64,000 nucleotides of DNA from Dyadobacter bucti (GTDB lineage: Bacteria; Bacteroidota; Bacteroidia; Cytophagales; Spirosomataceae). Of this stretch, positions 9,901 to 18,915 are shown one piece after another. Numbering within the stretch: position 1 is the first letter of the stretch; each line of letters starts with the position of its first letter. The notes beneath the pieces were generated by a model. That model was not told the DNA's origin. It made no database searches and saw nothing but the letters and a program-made list of their open reading frames with translations. A program made the position numbers and the translations under genes. The stretch lies in contig NZ_SWFP01000004.1 of the NCBI RefSeq assembly GCF_005869225.1, positions 248,001 through 312,000 on the forward strand, in the 5' to 3' direction.

Positions 9901-11787
9901 CGCGGAGGTGACCAGACTTCTGTAATTTTTCTCAAAAACACCCGAGTACTGGATACTGGATGCATGTTTTTGAGCATCTTCTTCGGTATCAAACACTTTA
10001 TTGCCAAGCATCAGAAAATCGCCGGCAGACGAAGCGATCGCATAGATCCATTTCAGATCCTGCGCCTGCTTTGTGATCCCCGTTGACTCTCCTTCATTGA
10101 TCAGATCATTCCGCAGCAGGTCGGTCGCTTCATATACATCAAAAAGGCTGGGGAAACTATATGGAACGAAACCGGCGATCAGCGTTGCGGCTGGCTGGGC
10201 ATTGAATACGGTAGTGGCCCACACAGCTTTGTCTACCGGAAACGCGAGCACCGTACCCGCAGGCCCCAGCCCGTTACCCTCGCCAAACCGCAGGAGCTTG
10301 TCCATTTCGGGAATAGTGGTGATGGTGTTCAGGAAATAGGTATGCTGGGACAGCAGCGTGGCAGGATGGGAAAATGAAAAAAGTTGCCGGATGTTTTGCA
10401 GCTGTGACAAGTAATTGGCCAGCATCTGATCAAAAAACATCAGGTATCCGCGCAGTTGCAGCATCTGCGCCTTGCGGAGGTCGGTAACATCCTCGGGAAG
10501 GTCGCCGTCGCCGATTCCATAAACTGCCGGAAAATCATTTTGAATGGAATAGTGCTCGCCCAGGTCCGGATGGTATTGTCCTTTCGGTAATTCTGCATCC
10601 AGATAGGGCGAAGGCATTTTGTACAGGACCTTCCCATTATAAAGCCAGGCCAGTTCCAGTTGGGTATCGTATTGCTCCTGGTCGAATGTGATCGGCAGAC
10701 CGTTCATCGTGAATTCAAAGCCGGAGCACGCCAGTGAGAATACCGGCACATGGTTTTGGGGGAGATGGAATACCCAGTCCGAATTCTTCTGGCCATCTGT
10801 TGCAAAGCAGGCCTTGCCGCAATTCCTGAATTTTAGCCTGCTTACCTTTCTCACACCTTTTACATCAAAAATGGTATGATAGATATCCGAGGTATGGATC
10901 TCTTTTTTCAGTTTGATCGATTCCAGCTCGTCCGTATCAATGAAACCGTGACTTTTGGGGCTGAAAGGCCTGCCTGCAAATGCTTCATCCATCGACCGGC
11001 CTTTGCTGAGGAGCTGATCCAGTGTATAAAATTTTGGCGTTGCTGAAAAATATTCACGGAGCTGATTGGCTACCTCCAGATACACCTCTTCCACATTTGC
11101 CCCCGCTTCCAGTTCAATTGTTGCGCAAACGCCTGCATCCAGTTTGCAGAGGATGTATATATCGGCAAAGTCCTCGCACAAATTGCGATGCGCCATCAAT
11201 ACTTTTCTGACATCGCTGGTAATTTTGTTAATAAATTTTTGTCTGTCGGATTGCTCAACGGCAGGGTCTTCATTTTCGAAATCTTTGTCAATATCTACTT
11301 CCGTATCGATGTATACATGATAAATACCATTCAGGAATTCCTCACAGCTGGCACGGCCAGTGTTATTGTCGTCGGGATTTTTCCGGCGGCAGATATCCGT
11401 GATGTCATGGGCGGGTTCGAGCCAGGCATTCCTGATCCCCGGAATATCTATGAGCAGCTTCCGGTAATCATTGATCGTCAGCGGATTGTTGGTGAGTATC
11501 TGTGCAGGCGTGAAGAAGTTATCTTCGGGGGCAAGCAATGCGGGGTCCGTTGCAAGTATGTCGGCTACCGGCAAACTGGTGCGGTATCCCAGGTCGAGCA
11601 TTGCATAACACAATTCTTCCAGTATGGTAATGCCCGGGTCATGCAGGTTATGATCACTCCATACCTTACCTGAAAGCTGTCCCAGATATTTGATTCCTTC
11701 GGCGCGCAGTTTCTGGAAGTCGAGATAATCCGGGAACCCCGCATTATTCTTACTGATGGTCAGCGCTTGTTCTATATCTCCAATCAT
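6913..11787 (-). CDS. Very large baseplate protein, Afp12/baseplate J-like
   Basis: The product has 1624 residues. Its N-terminus holds KVWSDHNLHDPGITILEELCYAML, here split by eye as W-x-D then HDPGITILEEL, which is the signature of the large J-type wedge proteins of eCIS and phage baseplates (Afp12 group). The rest is large and poorly conserved, with an LIEHILLRPF segment near residue 1400 that recurs in Bacteroidota homologues. After that the protein is rich in Cys (many CxC and CxxC pairs) and ends in a low-complexity tail of Glu, Lys, Pro and Gln. It starts 10 bp after the preceding baseplate gene and is clearly cotranscribed. Wedge function is inferred from family and order. The Cys-rich region is unusual for a cytoplasmic particle component. 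Confidence 0.72.
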   Translation of the reverse strand: MIGDIEQALTISKNNAGFPDYLDFQKLRAEGIKYLGQLSGKVWSDHNLHDPGITILEELCYAMLDLGYRTSLPVADILATDPALLAPEDNFFTPAQILTNNPLTINDYRKLLIDIPGIRNAWLEPAHDITDICRRKNPDDNNTGRASCEEFLNGIYHVYIDTEVDIDKDFENEDPAVEQSDRQKFINKITSDVRKVLMAHRNLCEDFADIYILCKLDAGVCATIELEAGANVEEVYLEVANQLREYFSATPKFYTLDQLLSKGRSMDEAFAGRPFSPKSHGFIDTDELESIKLKKEIHTSDIYHTIFDVKGVRKVSRLKFRNCGKACFATDGQKNSDWVFHLPQNHVPVFSLACSGFEFTMNGLPITFDQEQYDTQLELAWLYNGKVLYKMPSPYLDAELPKGQYHPDLGEHYSIQNDFPAVYGIGDGDLPEDVTDLRKAQMLQLRGYLMFFDQMLANYLSQLQNIRQLFSFSHPATLLSQHTYFLNTITTIPEMDKLLRFGEGNGLGPAGTVLAFPVDKAVWATTVFNAQPAATLIAGFVPYSFPSLFDVYEATDLLRNDLINEGESTGITKQAQDLKWIYAIASSAGDFLMLGNKVFDTEEDAQKHASSIQYSGVFEKNYRSLVTSASQFTFNLELNLITYTDYLGILVEDEDLYQKRRTGFLTHLLSRFAEQFSDFVIYNWKSATGVSDIYAAENYLSQYPDLSRNRGRAYNYLLDGLINHNVSGFEKKVKAIAGIYSGKKNRLCHFVVEPFDETYFFDPLLKGTDFLKAAGSGKKALFSTNNDKENKLGYVYRLVDKEHVPAMFSMNFNDKAAALAARVPLSEFTRKLIDRIPRINFEQDHFKEVSQGVFSFVVPVNNLQGISGELSLFIGIEKYGSAEEAMLAFENNLIDLLTYAAEKSNYGTYIISGSEPASDKTIAFIPEETLVILENVFGAAWLDELVKQLALYPFRKIDITSIQYASIYCTDYEKPEPGEENKPENIKYYFNLPLDDNIQGNWISTTHFDTKEELFEEFAFFNMLVNYPGNYDADCACTGQFRKDHFVHQFSFRIFMREVLAQSTDVFQTMEDAWGPLGIEKFICAAQGEKAFWTYQRNKECFSFYVTCGRGLLEHPCQYDSEEIRKKAVNELFKTGSDFVAKQSYFFHINGDLFDAEGKPFARLDLDNIPGQDRCDIFITLAELLAKDDSNTSYSPKIGFLTKTLSQNITIRSIEKRTGLSDDEAAEWIKAWEKELANWACYFPIVRTKLKTPKGEPERFKYCIEIKYPGFSECGKSEGKGLCHIAWKSVCCFTSCSLAASALQEAWNILKEKKDYRLVFDCTDKSYGIALHSFNPSLIGSNQNPFESDIIAINPQCYPTMKADCEAVDRANRLINIQGLHLIEHILLRPFKEEDCRCRRELAACGSDCDFPHWVQEDTECEGRDLHVCFKPGTDPYSFIATIFLPAWGKRFRDEKQRLLFEKLLYREAPAHVLLRIIWLRPFDFCRLESTMFDWQRWIAGYAACNTNFSLCYLIDLLFNTYYDCLPECSECLPCKDPKPAKPDCWDKKDRILRPLGFVDQINEIYCFEDYCGRKERDPAEKPREEPKDQPNEEPKDRPKEQPLGKKDEKQKEATRKTKRQPPK

Positions 11788-11797
11788 GAATAGAATG

Positions 11798-14700
11798 TTA
11801 GAGGATAATGAGTTGATCTGATTTTGTTCTGGTTACCGGTCTCCTTATTGTTACCGGCTCATGGTCGCAGCAATCTTCGCCCCGGCATCTGCACCAGCTT
11901 TCGCATCCGGGATTATCGATGCACACATCTACGGAGCCTGCAATAAGAATGCTCCTGGCTGTAACAGGCTGAACGATTTCAAGTTTGCCCGCGATGGATA
12001 ATGTTGCCATTTTCATTTCATCGTGGACCATGTGCAGCTCAATGATGTAGTCGACGTAATCAAGGGTTTCCAGGAACCTGATGATGTCAGACCGGTACAC
12101 TGGTTGTCCGAACGAAAGTTTTTCATGTTCGCCGATCGCCCAGGGAGCCAGGAAGTTTCTGATGTCACGGTTGAGTTTCTCCTTGTAATATACCTCATCC
12201 TTATCCGGCAACAGTTTGACCCTGATGCAGAGGTTCACTTTCTCATACCTGGGGTTCATTACTTTCAGACGGACAAAAGGGGATATGATCTTTCTCAGGT
12301 TCTCTTCAATGGCTTCGATCAGACTCACCGGGACTTTCGGTTCAAATGATCCCGCGGCCTTTAGTTTGGTCATATCCGGGATCACCGCTACCAGGACGTA
12401 ACCCGGGGCAATGGTGAAATCGTTAATATATTCGTTAGCATTCAGGCCGTAGGTGTGGTTGATACATTTTGTTTTGAAGACAGAAGGGAAGTTCTCGAGA
12501 ACCAGGCGCTCATAGTCAAACTTCTGAATGCCCCTGTTCTTATGGCGTAACAATTCACTCACCCGCACATAAAAATGCCCTTCCTCTTCGGGACGGGTGC
12601 CGCCAAACGATTCGTAAGGCTGCCCGATCTTCGATACGGAAGAGTCCGCTTCCTGCAATTTTGAGATCGAACCGGCAGGCAATGCAGTGTCCAGCCTGAG
12701 CTTGTCGTTGGTCGCCTCATTGGTAAACGTAACTTTGACCGCCTGGGCATGGATCCCCATCAGCTCACTGACCGAAGTCGTTTTGCAGGGGACCGAAACC
12801 CTCAGCCAATGCAGTGAGCCCGGTAGGATGGTATTTTCCTTGCTGATGTTACCGGGTATCGTAAATCTTACAATCCCCGAAGTCGTCAGTCCGTTTGTCG
12901 CATCGCTCAGTACCTCAAAACCTTCCCGCATCAGTTTCCACCTGTTGTTTTCCAGATAGTACCATACAGGTTTTTCCCGCTCCGATTCCGAGTCGGCAGT
13001 GGCCTCTGCAAACTGTAAAAGCATGCTCAGCGTGGATCCTGGTACCAATTCTTCCAGGCCTATGTAAAAATTTCCCTCATCGCAGAAGCTTGGAAAAAGC
13101 ATGGCGCCCTGTTCAAGTTCTTCCGGTTTGAATGTGCCCGCATAAGGATACAGGTGGATCAGGTCGATATTGTCCGCCGTGGCAGTCGCCGTATAGTCCA
13201 GCGAGATGGATTTGATAATAGGGGTCCATGGTTCGTTAGGGATTACTGCCTGGAATTTATCGCTGTTGCCTATCACATTCTCTACTGAAATAATTCTGGC
13301 TTTCAGCGCAGCCACGTCCAGCATCAGATTTTCGCCTGCCGGGAAACTGGCCAGTATCCTCCTGATCTCAGTCGCATCGGACGCACTGATTGGACCCGCC
13401 AGTCCCGATCTGTCGGCGATGTTGTTCGGATCGTTAACATTTGATCTGACCCGCTCGGCAATCGTGTTTGCGATCAATACATCTGTTTTGATCAGATTGG
13501 TATTAAATACGATCAGGTTGCCGGTAGTCGCATCATAATAAATGGCATCCTCTATTTTTCCATCCGGCAATTTTCCGAGCGCCATCATCTGACGTGCAAG
13601 CACATACGAATATTCTTTATGACAAAAATCCTGCACCTGTAAATTCATGCGGATGAAGCCGTCCCGGGTGCTTACTTCATAACGGTCCGCCTTGTTTTTG
13701 TTAAGTTTAAATCGCTGCACAAGCGGGAAAAACTGGTTTTGCAAAGCAATGGTCTGTCTTCCGGCAACATGGCCGCATACGTTGTTGTTATTGTGATCAA
13801 ATAACTTCCGGTCGTGGTAGGGCTGTCCCATAATAGCGACGGTGGAGGTGACGGGGCCGTGCGGCTGTTCTTCTTTCCACCTGCCGTTTTCCAGGACGGC
13901 GATATTGATCAGGAAGCGATTCTTGTCCAGACCCGGTAGCGCGCCTTGTTTCAGGTAACCTTTGTAATATTCGTGAAAATCATTCGGCAGGTCCTTCCAG
14001 TCGATATTCACACAAATGCTGTTCCATTTTTTCAACAGGATTTCCCTGCTGCCGATGTAAAAGTTCGGCCCTATGAGGTTCAGGTTGCCCAGGTTGTTTA
14101 AAGGAGGAAGCGGTTTTTTGATGTCGAAATCAATGACTTCCGGTCTGGTACCGAACGGGTATACCGGCGCATTCACATTCTGAAGGCTTTCGTCATTCTG
14201 AACGACAAATTCTTTTACCCCACACACCTGGACATCGATTTTTGTATCAGAACTTGCCTTCACATCCCTGAAAAAATGGTACAGGGACACTTCCTGTGTC
14301 TTTGCTTCAAATGGTTTTCCGCAGCAGGATGTTTTGGTATCGCGGCAGTTGTCGGCGGGTATTTCTATTTTGATCTTGTCATCCAATTCGACTTTCACCA
14401 CCGGCAGTTCGGCGTGCAGGTCTTCTTTCAGTAAATCTGCATCGTAAAACCCGATCTTGTCTTGTTCAGGAAGGATAGTGGAAATGATTTCCAATGTGAA
14501 ATTGGTACCGCTGATGTTGGTGATGCTGATCTGCAGGTTCTGATCCTCGGGCTTAACCCAGCCTTTTTCGCCGCTGAACATTACATTCAGCGCTTTGCGC
14601 GGATAAATCAGTTCTTTCATGATATCCTGCTCCACGGCATTGAACTGGCCCGTGTACTCTCCGGCAGTCAGAACGGTTTCAAAAACGTATTCCTCTCTGC

Positions 14701-16408
14701 CGCAGTAGCATAGGGCCGGGTCTTCTTTCTCCCCGGCTTTAGTGTCCGCCTTGCCGGGTCTTCTGTATCTGGTCAGCAACAATGCTTCGAGTTTATCCCT
14801 GAGGTCGTTGCTTATTCCTTTGGCGACCAGCGAAGCAATGATCGGCCTGCTGATATGATAATAAGTGTTCTTCAAAGCATTTTGAACCAACCCAAGAAAC
14901 AGGCGGGAAGGCAGTGCGTCCTGGCAGGTATTTTGAGCTGACAAAACAGGCAAAGTAGCGCTGGCGGCAGCTCCGGATAAAGCGGAACGGTCGTCACAGC
15001 AGGGATTGGCGACGGGTCTTTCGGGCTGCTGCGAAGCGCAAAAATCGGGGAGTGACTGGCAGGGGATAGAAATGGTTACCTTCCTGGTTCCTTCCTGCAG
15101 GTACAGGACGGGCGAAGCCAGCACAAAACCCAGCCGCGCATTGGGGTAGGGGTATAGGAAATCGTTTTCCGGGTCACGGTATTTGCTCCATTTGGCACCC
15201 AGCGTCTCCCGCGAACCCGGTTCGGCAAAAGGCTTGTCGACTCCGTTGGCCATGGTGGCATCAGGCGCAATATGCACGCCTTCCAATACCGAGAAAGTCC
15301 TGCAGTCTTCTCTGCCAACGCTGAACCTGACAGGCGCGTGCTGAAGGAATAATGTCCGCTGCTCTTTTACCTTAGCCTTGTTGGCTACCAGTTCGTCATC
15401 GGATGCAAAAATGATATCCGTTTTGTTTGCGTCCTTACCATCTTTGAAAGCAATACCTTTTTTCAGGAGATAACTGTCAAGCTGTTTCTGGATCTCTATT
15501 ACAAGATGTGCATGGTCCGGCTTGCCAGGCTTGGGTTTGAGTCGGAGAACCTGCTGATAGAAATGGTCGAGGTGCTTTTTTGTAAACCTATTCAAATCGC
15601 TTTGCAGGTGTTTGAAAAGGCTTAGAAATGAAAAGATAATGGCCAGGTGGGGTGGGTGCCTCTCCCTTAACTCTTCCTGTAACGGAATGAGGCTTTGTTC
15701 CAGTCCCATTTCTGCGGAAGTCGAAAACAGCCTTAAGCTATCTTCAAAAATTGGAAGCAACTGATAAATCTTGTCGTAGAGGCCGAGCAGCCTCTGGAGA
15801 TATGTGCTGCCCGCTGCCTGATAGCTCGTGTCTTCTATTGTAAGATCGGAGGGGTGGAGCATCCACGCCGGATTAGCGGCCAGGGTTGTAAAATCAATGC
15901 TGTTGGTGCCGAATTTGTTGGTTGCTGCATTGGCATAGGAAATGAACTGCTTAAGTGCCGAACCCAACTTATCCTTCATCATTTTCTCCATCACAGGGTC
16001 CAGCGCAGATTGTTTTCCCGCTACCTGCTGATGCCAGCCGTTGATTTTTTTGATCAGCACAAAAAGCGACCGTAATTCCAGGAACAGGCCTCCTTTGGTA
16101 GGATGTTTCAGGAAGCGTTTTCGCTGGCCAAGAAACCGGTCTGCTGCTTGCTTTCTGTTGTATTTCGCTATGGCCGCCAGCGTAAATGGCAGACTCGACG
16201 AGAAGAATGCCTGCCAGTCACTAATTTGAAGATTCTCGTCATAATATTGGACATGCCGTGATAACTGTACGAAAAAATCCAGGAGGTCGGCGAGCGATCT
16301 GTTGTCGATGGCAGTTTTCCCGGAAAGGAGTTCCGGATCGACCCTGTCCCGCTGGCTGGTACCCGGATCATTTTTGAACGGGTGGATAAGTTTGATACAG
16401 TCGATCAT
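11798..16408 (-). CDS. Very large baseplate J-like protein (Afp11-type)
   Basis: The product has 1536 residues. The C-terminal third looks like baseplate J/gp47: ENFPSVFKTKC, then a stretch with VLVAVIPDM, SLIEAIEENLRKIISPF and RLKVMNPRYEKVNLCIRVKL, followed by a domain with RDIRNFLAPWAIG. Such proteins form the wedges that hold the spike hub and fibres. The N-terminal 1000 residues have no domain I recognise. Short Cys-rich runs occur mid-protein (PCCDD, CYCGREE) and at the end (WCRCRGEDCCDHEP). It is encoded between the gp25 gene (11 bp upstream) and the second large baseplate gene (10 bp downstream). Length is well above the usual J protein but in line with Bacteroidota eCIS. Confidence 0.75.
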   Translation of the reverse strand: MIDCIKLIHPFKNDPGTSQRDRVDPELLSGKTAIDNRSLADLLDFFVQLSRHVQYYDENLQISDWQAFFSSSLPFTLAAIAKYNRKQAADRFLGQRKRFLKHPTKGGLFLELRSLFVLIKKINGWHQQVAGKQSALDPVMEKMMKDKLGSALKQFISYANAATNKFGTNSIDFTTLAANPAWMLHPSDLTIEDTSYQAAGSTYLQRLLGLYDKIYQLLPIFEDSLRLFSTSAEMGLEQSLIPLQEELRERHPPHLAIIFSFLSLFKHLQSDLNRFTKKHLDHFYQQVLRLKPKPGKPDHAHLVIEIQKQLDSYLLKKGIAFKDGKDANKTDIIFASDDELVANKAKVKEQRTLFLQHAPVRFSVGREDCRTFSVLEGVHIAPDATMANGVDKPFAEPGSRETLGAKWSKYRDPENDFLYPYPNARLGFVLASPVLYLQEGTRKVTISIPCQSLPDFCASQQPERPVANPCCDDRSALSGAAASATLPVLSAQNTCQDALPSRLFLGLVQNALKNTYYHISRPIIASLVAKGISNDLRDKLEALLLTRYRRPGKADTKAGEKEDPALCYCGREEYVFETVLTAGEYTGQFNAVEQDIMKELIYPRKALNVMFSGEKGWVKPEDQNLQISITNISGTNFTLEIISTILPEQDKIGFYDADLLKEDLHAELPVVKVELDDKIKIEIPADNCRDTKTSCCGKPFEAKTQEVSLYHFFRDVKASSDTKIDVQVCGVKEFVVQNDESLQNVNAPVYPFGTRPEVIDFDIKKPLPPLNNLGNLNLIGPNFYIGSREILLKKWNSICVNIDWKDLPNDFHEYYKGYLKQGALPGLDKNRFLINIAVLENGRWKEEQPHGPVTSTVAIMGQPYHDRKLFDHNNNNVCGHVAGRQTIALQNQFFPLVQRFKLNKNKADRYEVSTRDGFIRMNLQVQDFCHKEYSYVLARQMMALGKLPDGKIEDAIYYDATTGNLIVFNTNLIKTDVLIANTIAERVRSNVNDPNNIADRSGLAGPISASDATEIRRILASFPAGENLMLDVAALKARIISVENVIGNSDKFQAVIPNEPWTPIIKSISLDYTATATADNIDLIHLYPYAGTFKPEELEQGAMLFPSFCDEGNFYIGLEELVPGSTLSMLLQFAEATADSESEREKPVWYYLENNRWKLMREGFEVLSDATNGLTTSGIVRFTIPGNISKENTILPGSLHWLRVSVPCKTTSVSELMGIHAQAVKVTFTNEATNDKLRLDTALPAGSISKLQEADSSVSKIGQPYESFGGTRPEEEGHFYVRVSELLRHKNRGIQKFDYERLVLENFPSVFKTKCINHTYGLNANEYINDFTIAPGYVLVAVIPDMTKLKAAGSFEPKVPVSLIEAIEENLRKIISPFVRLKVMNPRYEKVNLCIRVKLLPDKDEVYYKEKLNRDIRNFLAPWAIGEHEKLSFGQPVYRSDIIRFLETLDYVDYIIELHMVHDEMKMATLSIAGKLEIVQPVTARSILIAGSVDVCIDNPGCESWCRCRGEDCCDHEPVTIRRPVTRTKSDQLIIL

Positions 16409-16419
16409 GCCGCAGTTTA

Positions 16420-16845
16420 TTAAATAGGTTTTACAGCTTCATTCTTGTAGAAATTGTAGACGTAGTTAAATCTTGAGTTCGTACCGGGTATGCTGTAGCT
16501 TATATCGATCAGGAAGTTGCCTTCCAGGTTGTCCGAAGATCCTGCGCTGGTCACTTCGATCTTGTCCACCACGATCCGCGGTTCATAGTAAAGGATGGAA
16601 TTGGCGACCCGCTCTTTGATATATCCGATCGTGCTGCTGCTCAGTCCTTCGAATACATAGTCGTTCAGGTTGCAGCCGTAATCTGGCTGCATTACCCTTT
16701 CTCCGAGTGAGGTCGATAGCAGTATGTAGAGGCTTTGCCGGATATCCTCCTCGTCGCGGACCATATCAACGGTGCCGGTTGCGATGTTGAAAGCAGGGGG
16801 GAAGGCCCAGCCTTTGCCCAGAAAACTATTTTTACTATTCTCCAT
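16420..16845 (-). CDS. GPW/gp25-family baseplate wedge protein
   Basis: The 141-residue product matches the GPW/gp25 family (Afp9 type): GKGWAFPPAFN near the N-terminus, then DIRQSLYILLSTSLGERVMQPDYGCNLND split over residues 35-62, and ERVANSILYYEPRIVVDKIEV towards the C-terminus. The R-x-M-x-PDYG segment is the family hallmark. Gp25 joins the wedge to the first sheath ring. It starts 1 bp after the PAAR gene stop and lies 11 bp before the large J-type gene, within the operon. Length is normal. Confidence 0.9.
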   Translation of the reverse strand: MENSKNSFLGKGWAFPPAFNIATGTVDMVRDEEDIRQSLYILLSTSLGERVMQPDYGCNLNDYVFEGLSSSTIGYIKERVANSILYYEPRIVVDKIEVTSAGSSDNLEGNFLIDISYSIPGTNSRFNYVYNFYKNEAVKPI

Positions 16846-16846
16846 A

Positions 16847-17140
16847 TTATCCTCCGATTTGAACTGTTGGGTTTCCGGCTACGATCACGCCGCCATGCGC
16901 GGTAAGATCTCCTTGTCTTGCAGCAGGCCTGCCACCGATCATCACAGTGGCGGAACCTTTTGCGATACTGTCCGGCGGACCTGTACACACTACAATGTCC
17001 CCCGCAACAGCCGCAGGCATACCGCCGATGATCACCGACGCTACGCCCGGCCCTACCACCGGCCCCCCGACATGCGGAACTCCGCCCGGGTTGACCATGG
17101 GACATGTATGCAGATCGGTAATTCTTGCTGCTGCCGGCAT
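16847..17140 (-). CDS. PAAR-domain spike tip protein
   Basis: The 97-residue product is a single PAAR domain: MPAAARITDLHTCP at the start, then VGPGVASVIIGGMPAAVAGD, CTGPPDSIAKGS, and GGRPAARQGDLTAHGG. Repeated IGGxPAA units and conserved His and Cys residues fit the metal-binding cone that caps the spike trimer and pierces the target membrane. Its ATG overlaps the TGA of the spike gene by one base (17140), so the two are translationally coupled. The family is well defined and the length is normal. Confidence 0.93.
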   Translation of the reverse strand: MPAAARITDLHTCPMVNPGGVPHVGGPVVGPGVASVIIGGMPAAVAGDIVVCTGPPDSIAKGSATVMIGGRPAARQGDLTAHGGVIVAGNPTVQIGG

Positions 17141-18915
17141 CAGTTGATCTTTATCAGCGAACCTGTTATTTCGGCAATACCGTCAGCGTTGATCTTGAGC
17201 ATGGAACCGCCTATATCGACGGAACCATCAGCTTTGATCTTCATCGTGGAGCCTCCGACCGTCAGCGCTGCGCCTGCTTTCAGGATCAGGTCTGCGCCTG
17301 CGTCTATTTCAATGTTCTTTTTGCTGCTGAGCTTGATCCCTGTGCTGTCGAGCGAAACTTTGTTATTGTTCTGATCTTTGATCTCGACGCTTTTGCCGGA
17401 TTCATCCAGCTTTATACTGTTTCCCTTCGGTGTGTCTATGGTGATGGTCTTGGTGTCGTCGTTGAAATGGATACGCATTTTGCTGCGCGTAAAAATTCCC
17501 TTTTCATGGTTGTCGTCCGATGCCACCAAAGGGGCTTTCATGGCACTGCTGTTCAGCATTCCCAACACCACGGCATCATTCGGGTCGTCATTAATAAACC
17601 CGACAATGACCTCGTCGCCCCGCTGGGGCCTGAAAAAAGTTCCCCGCTCGGCGCCGGCGTCCAGGCAAGCCACTCTTGACCAGATCCCGTTCGCATTGTT
17701 ATCGAGTGTGGCGATCCTGACCAGGATCCGGTCTTCTCCGTCCGGGTCGCCTGCAAGCTTCACGACTTTTCCAATCTGAAGCCCGCGGATACCTCCGACC
17801 AGCCCCGATGCAGGTTCATCGTTGATATCCTTATAGAGTTTGGAATAGGTTTCCGGATCAAGTCCGAACTGGATATTGGTTTCCCATACACCGTTCCCAA
17901 TATCATGCTTGACGCCGGTAACGAAAGCATTGCCGTTGTAGCGGTCACCAACACCATCCAGTTTCAGCATATCACCGGGTTTTATTCCCGAGAAACCCGT
18001 GATCTTTACCCTTCCCCTGATCTTCGAAAGCCGGCTTCTCATCATTACACTGTCGGTCCATACCTTCAGTTCCTGCTGCGTCACGAAGCCACTGTGGTGC
18101 AATTCATATTCCTCCAGGTTGATCGTTTCCGCAAGCCTGGCTCCTGCAAGGTTTCCCAGTTGCTCAATGTCTTTTGCTTCTTCGGTATCAGCAGTGAACA
18201 ATGCCTGGTTGCTGTAATCCCAAGCGATTGCTTTCACCTGTTTCCACTGGTTGCGTGCATCCATTTCTGCTTCAAATTCCATAATGGAGCTTCCGAAGCT
18301 GGCCTGCACGACGGGCTCGGCCTTGGTGTCCGGTTTGAATGTTTTGAGCGTCCCGTCCTCTACGGATACGAGCAGGCCGCTTGCTTCTGCACGAAGCAGC
18401 AGAAAGTCCCAGTCGGTGATGTGATGCTGCACCAGTTCCCTGTGGAGTATGGTAGTTTCTGTTGCGTCAGCCTTGAGTCCCTTGTAGGCTTTGACCAATT
18501 CTTCGGTTGCCTGACTGTCCTTTACATTTTCAAAGTATTTACTTTTTCGCCCGACGGTCATTTTAACGGTTTCGTCCCGGCATTCCACCATGAGCTGGGA
18601 ATTTCCGCCGGATTTCACCTGTATGGCCTGCCTGGTGATAATGCCGCTGAAAACCTGTTTGTTATCGCCGTCGTAGCCCAGCTTGACCACAATTTTTTTT
18701 CCCGGAATGAACGTATCGCTGTTACTGATCTCAAAACTCTTCCCGGCTGCATCTCCGTCCCTGAGAGATAGCTTTACCATAGGAATCCGGTTGAGTTCTT
18801 TGATCACGCTGAGCATGGTCAGCTGATAGGATGCATTCATGGCCTGCCCGTCGATGATCACATCGAAAGAAGAAACGTCGTGCTTGGAAGGATTTGGAAT
18901 AATAAGCTCCTGCAT
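17140..18915 (-). CDS. VgrG-like central spike protein (Afp8-type)
   Basis: The 591-residue product joins a phage late-control gpD-like hub (residues about 1-360) to a gp5-type OB fold (about 375-460, with GLQIGKVVKL and RPQRGDEVIVGFINDD). The last 110 residues are beta-helix repeats of the KLDESGKSVEIKD and MKIKADGSVDIGG kind. This is the layout of eCIS and T6SS spikes. The ATG overlaps the stop of the upstream tube/LysM gene by one base, and the TGA overlaps the PAAR start. No toxin domain follows the beta-helix, so this spike probably serves only as a structural puncturing device. Confidence 0.92.
   Translation of the reverse strand: MQELIIPNPSKHDVSSFDVIIDGQAMNASYQLTMLSVIKELNRIPMVKLSLRDGDAAGKSFEISNSDTFIPGKKIVVKLGYDGDNKQVFSGIITRQAIQVKSGGNSQLMVECRDETVKMTVGRKSKYFENVKDSQATEELVKAYKGLKADATETTILHRELVQHHITDWDFLLLRAEASGLLVSVEDGTLKTFKPDTKAEPVVQASFGSSIMEFEAEMDARNQWKQVKAIAWDYSNQALFTADTEEAKDIEQLGNLAGARLAETINLEEYELHHSGFVTQQELKVWTDSVMMRSRLSKIRGRVKITGFSGIKPGDMLKLDGVGDRYNGNAFVTGVKHDIGNGVWETNIQFGLDPETYSKLYKDINDEPASGLVGGIRGLQIGKVVKLAGDPDGEDRILVRIATLDNNANGIWSRVACLDAGAERGTFFRPQRGDEVIVGFINDDPNDAVVLGMLNSSAMKAPLVASDDNHEKGIFTRSKMRIHFNDDTKTITIDTPKGNSIKLDESGKSVEIKDQNNNKVSLDSTGIKLSSKKNIEIDAGADLILKAGAALTVGGSTMKIKADGSVDIGGSMLKINADGIAEITGSLIKIN

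Noticed and set aside
17905-18771. Plus-strand frame of 288 codons
   Set aside because: Antisense to the spike gene, which has clear VgrG-type domains.
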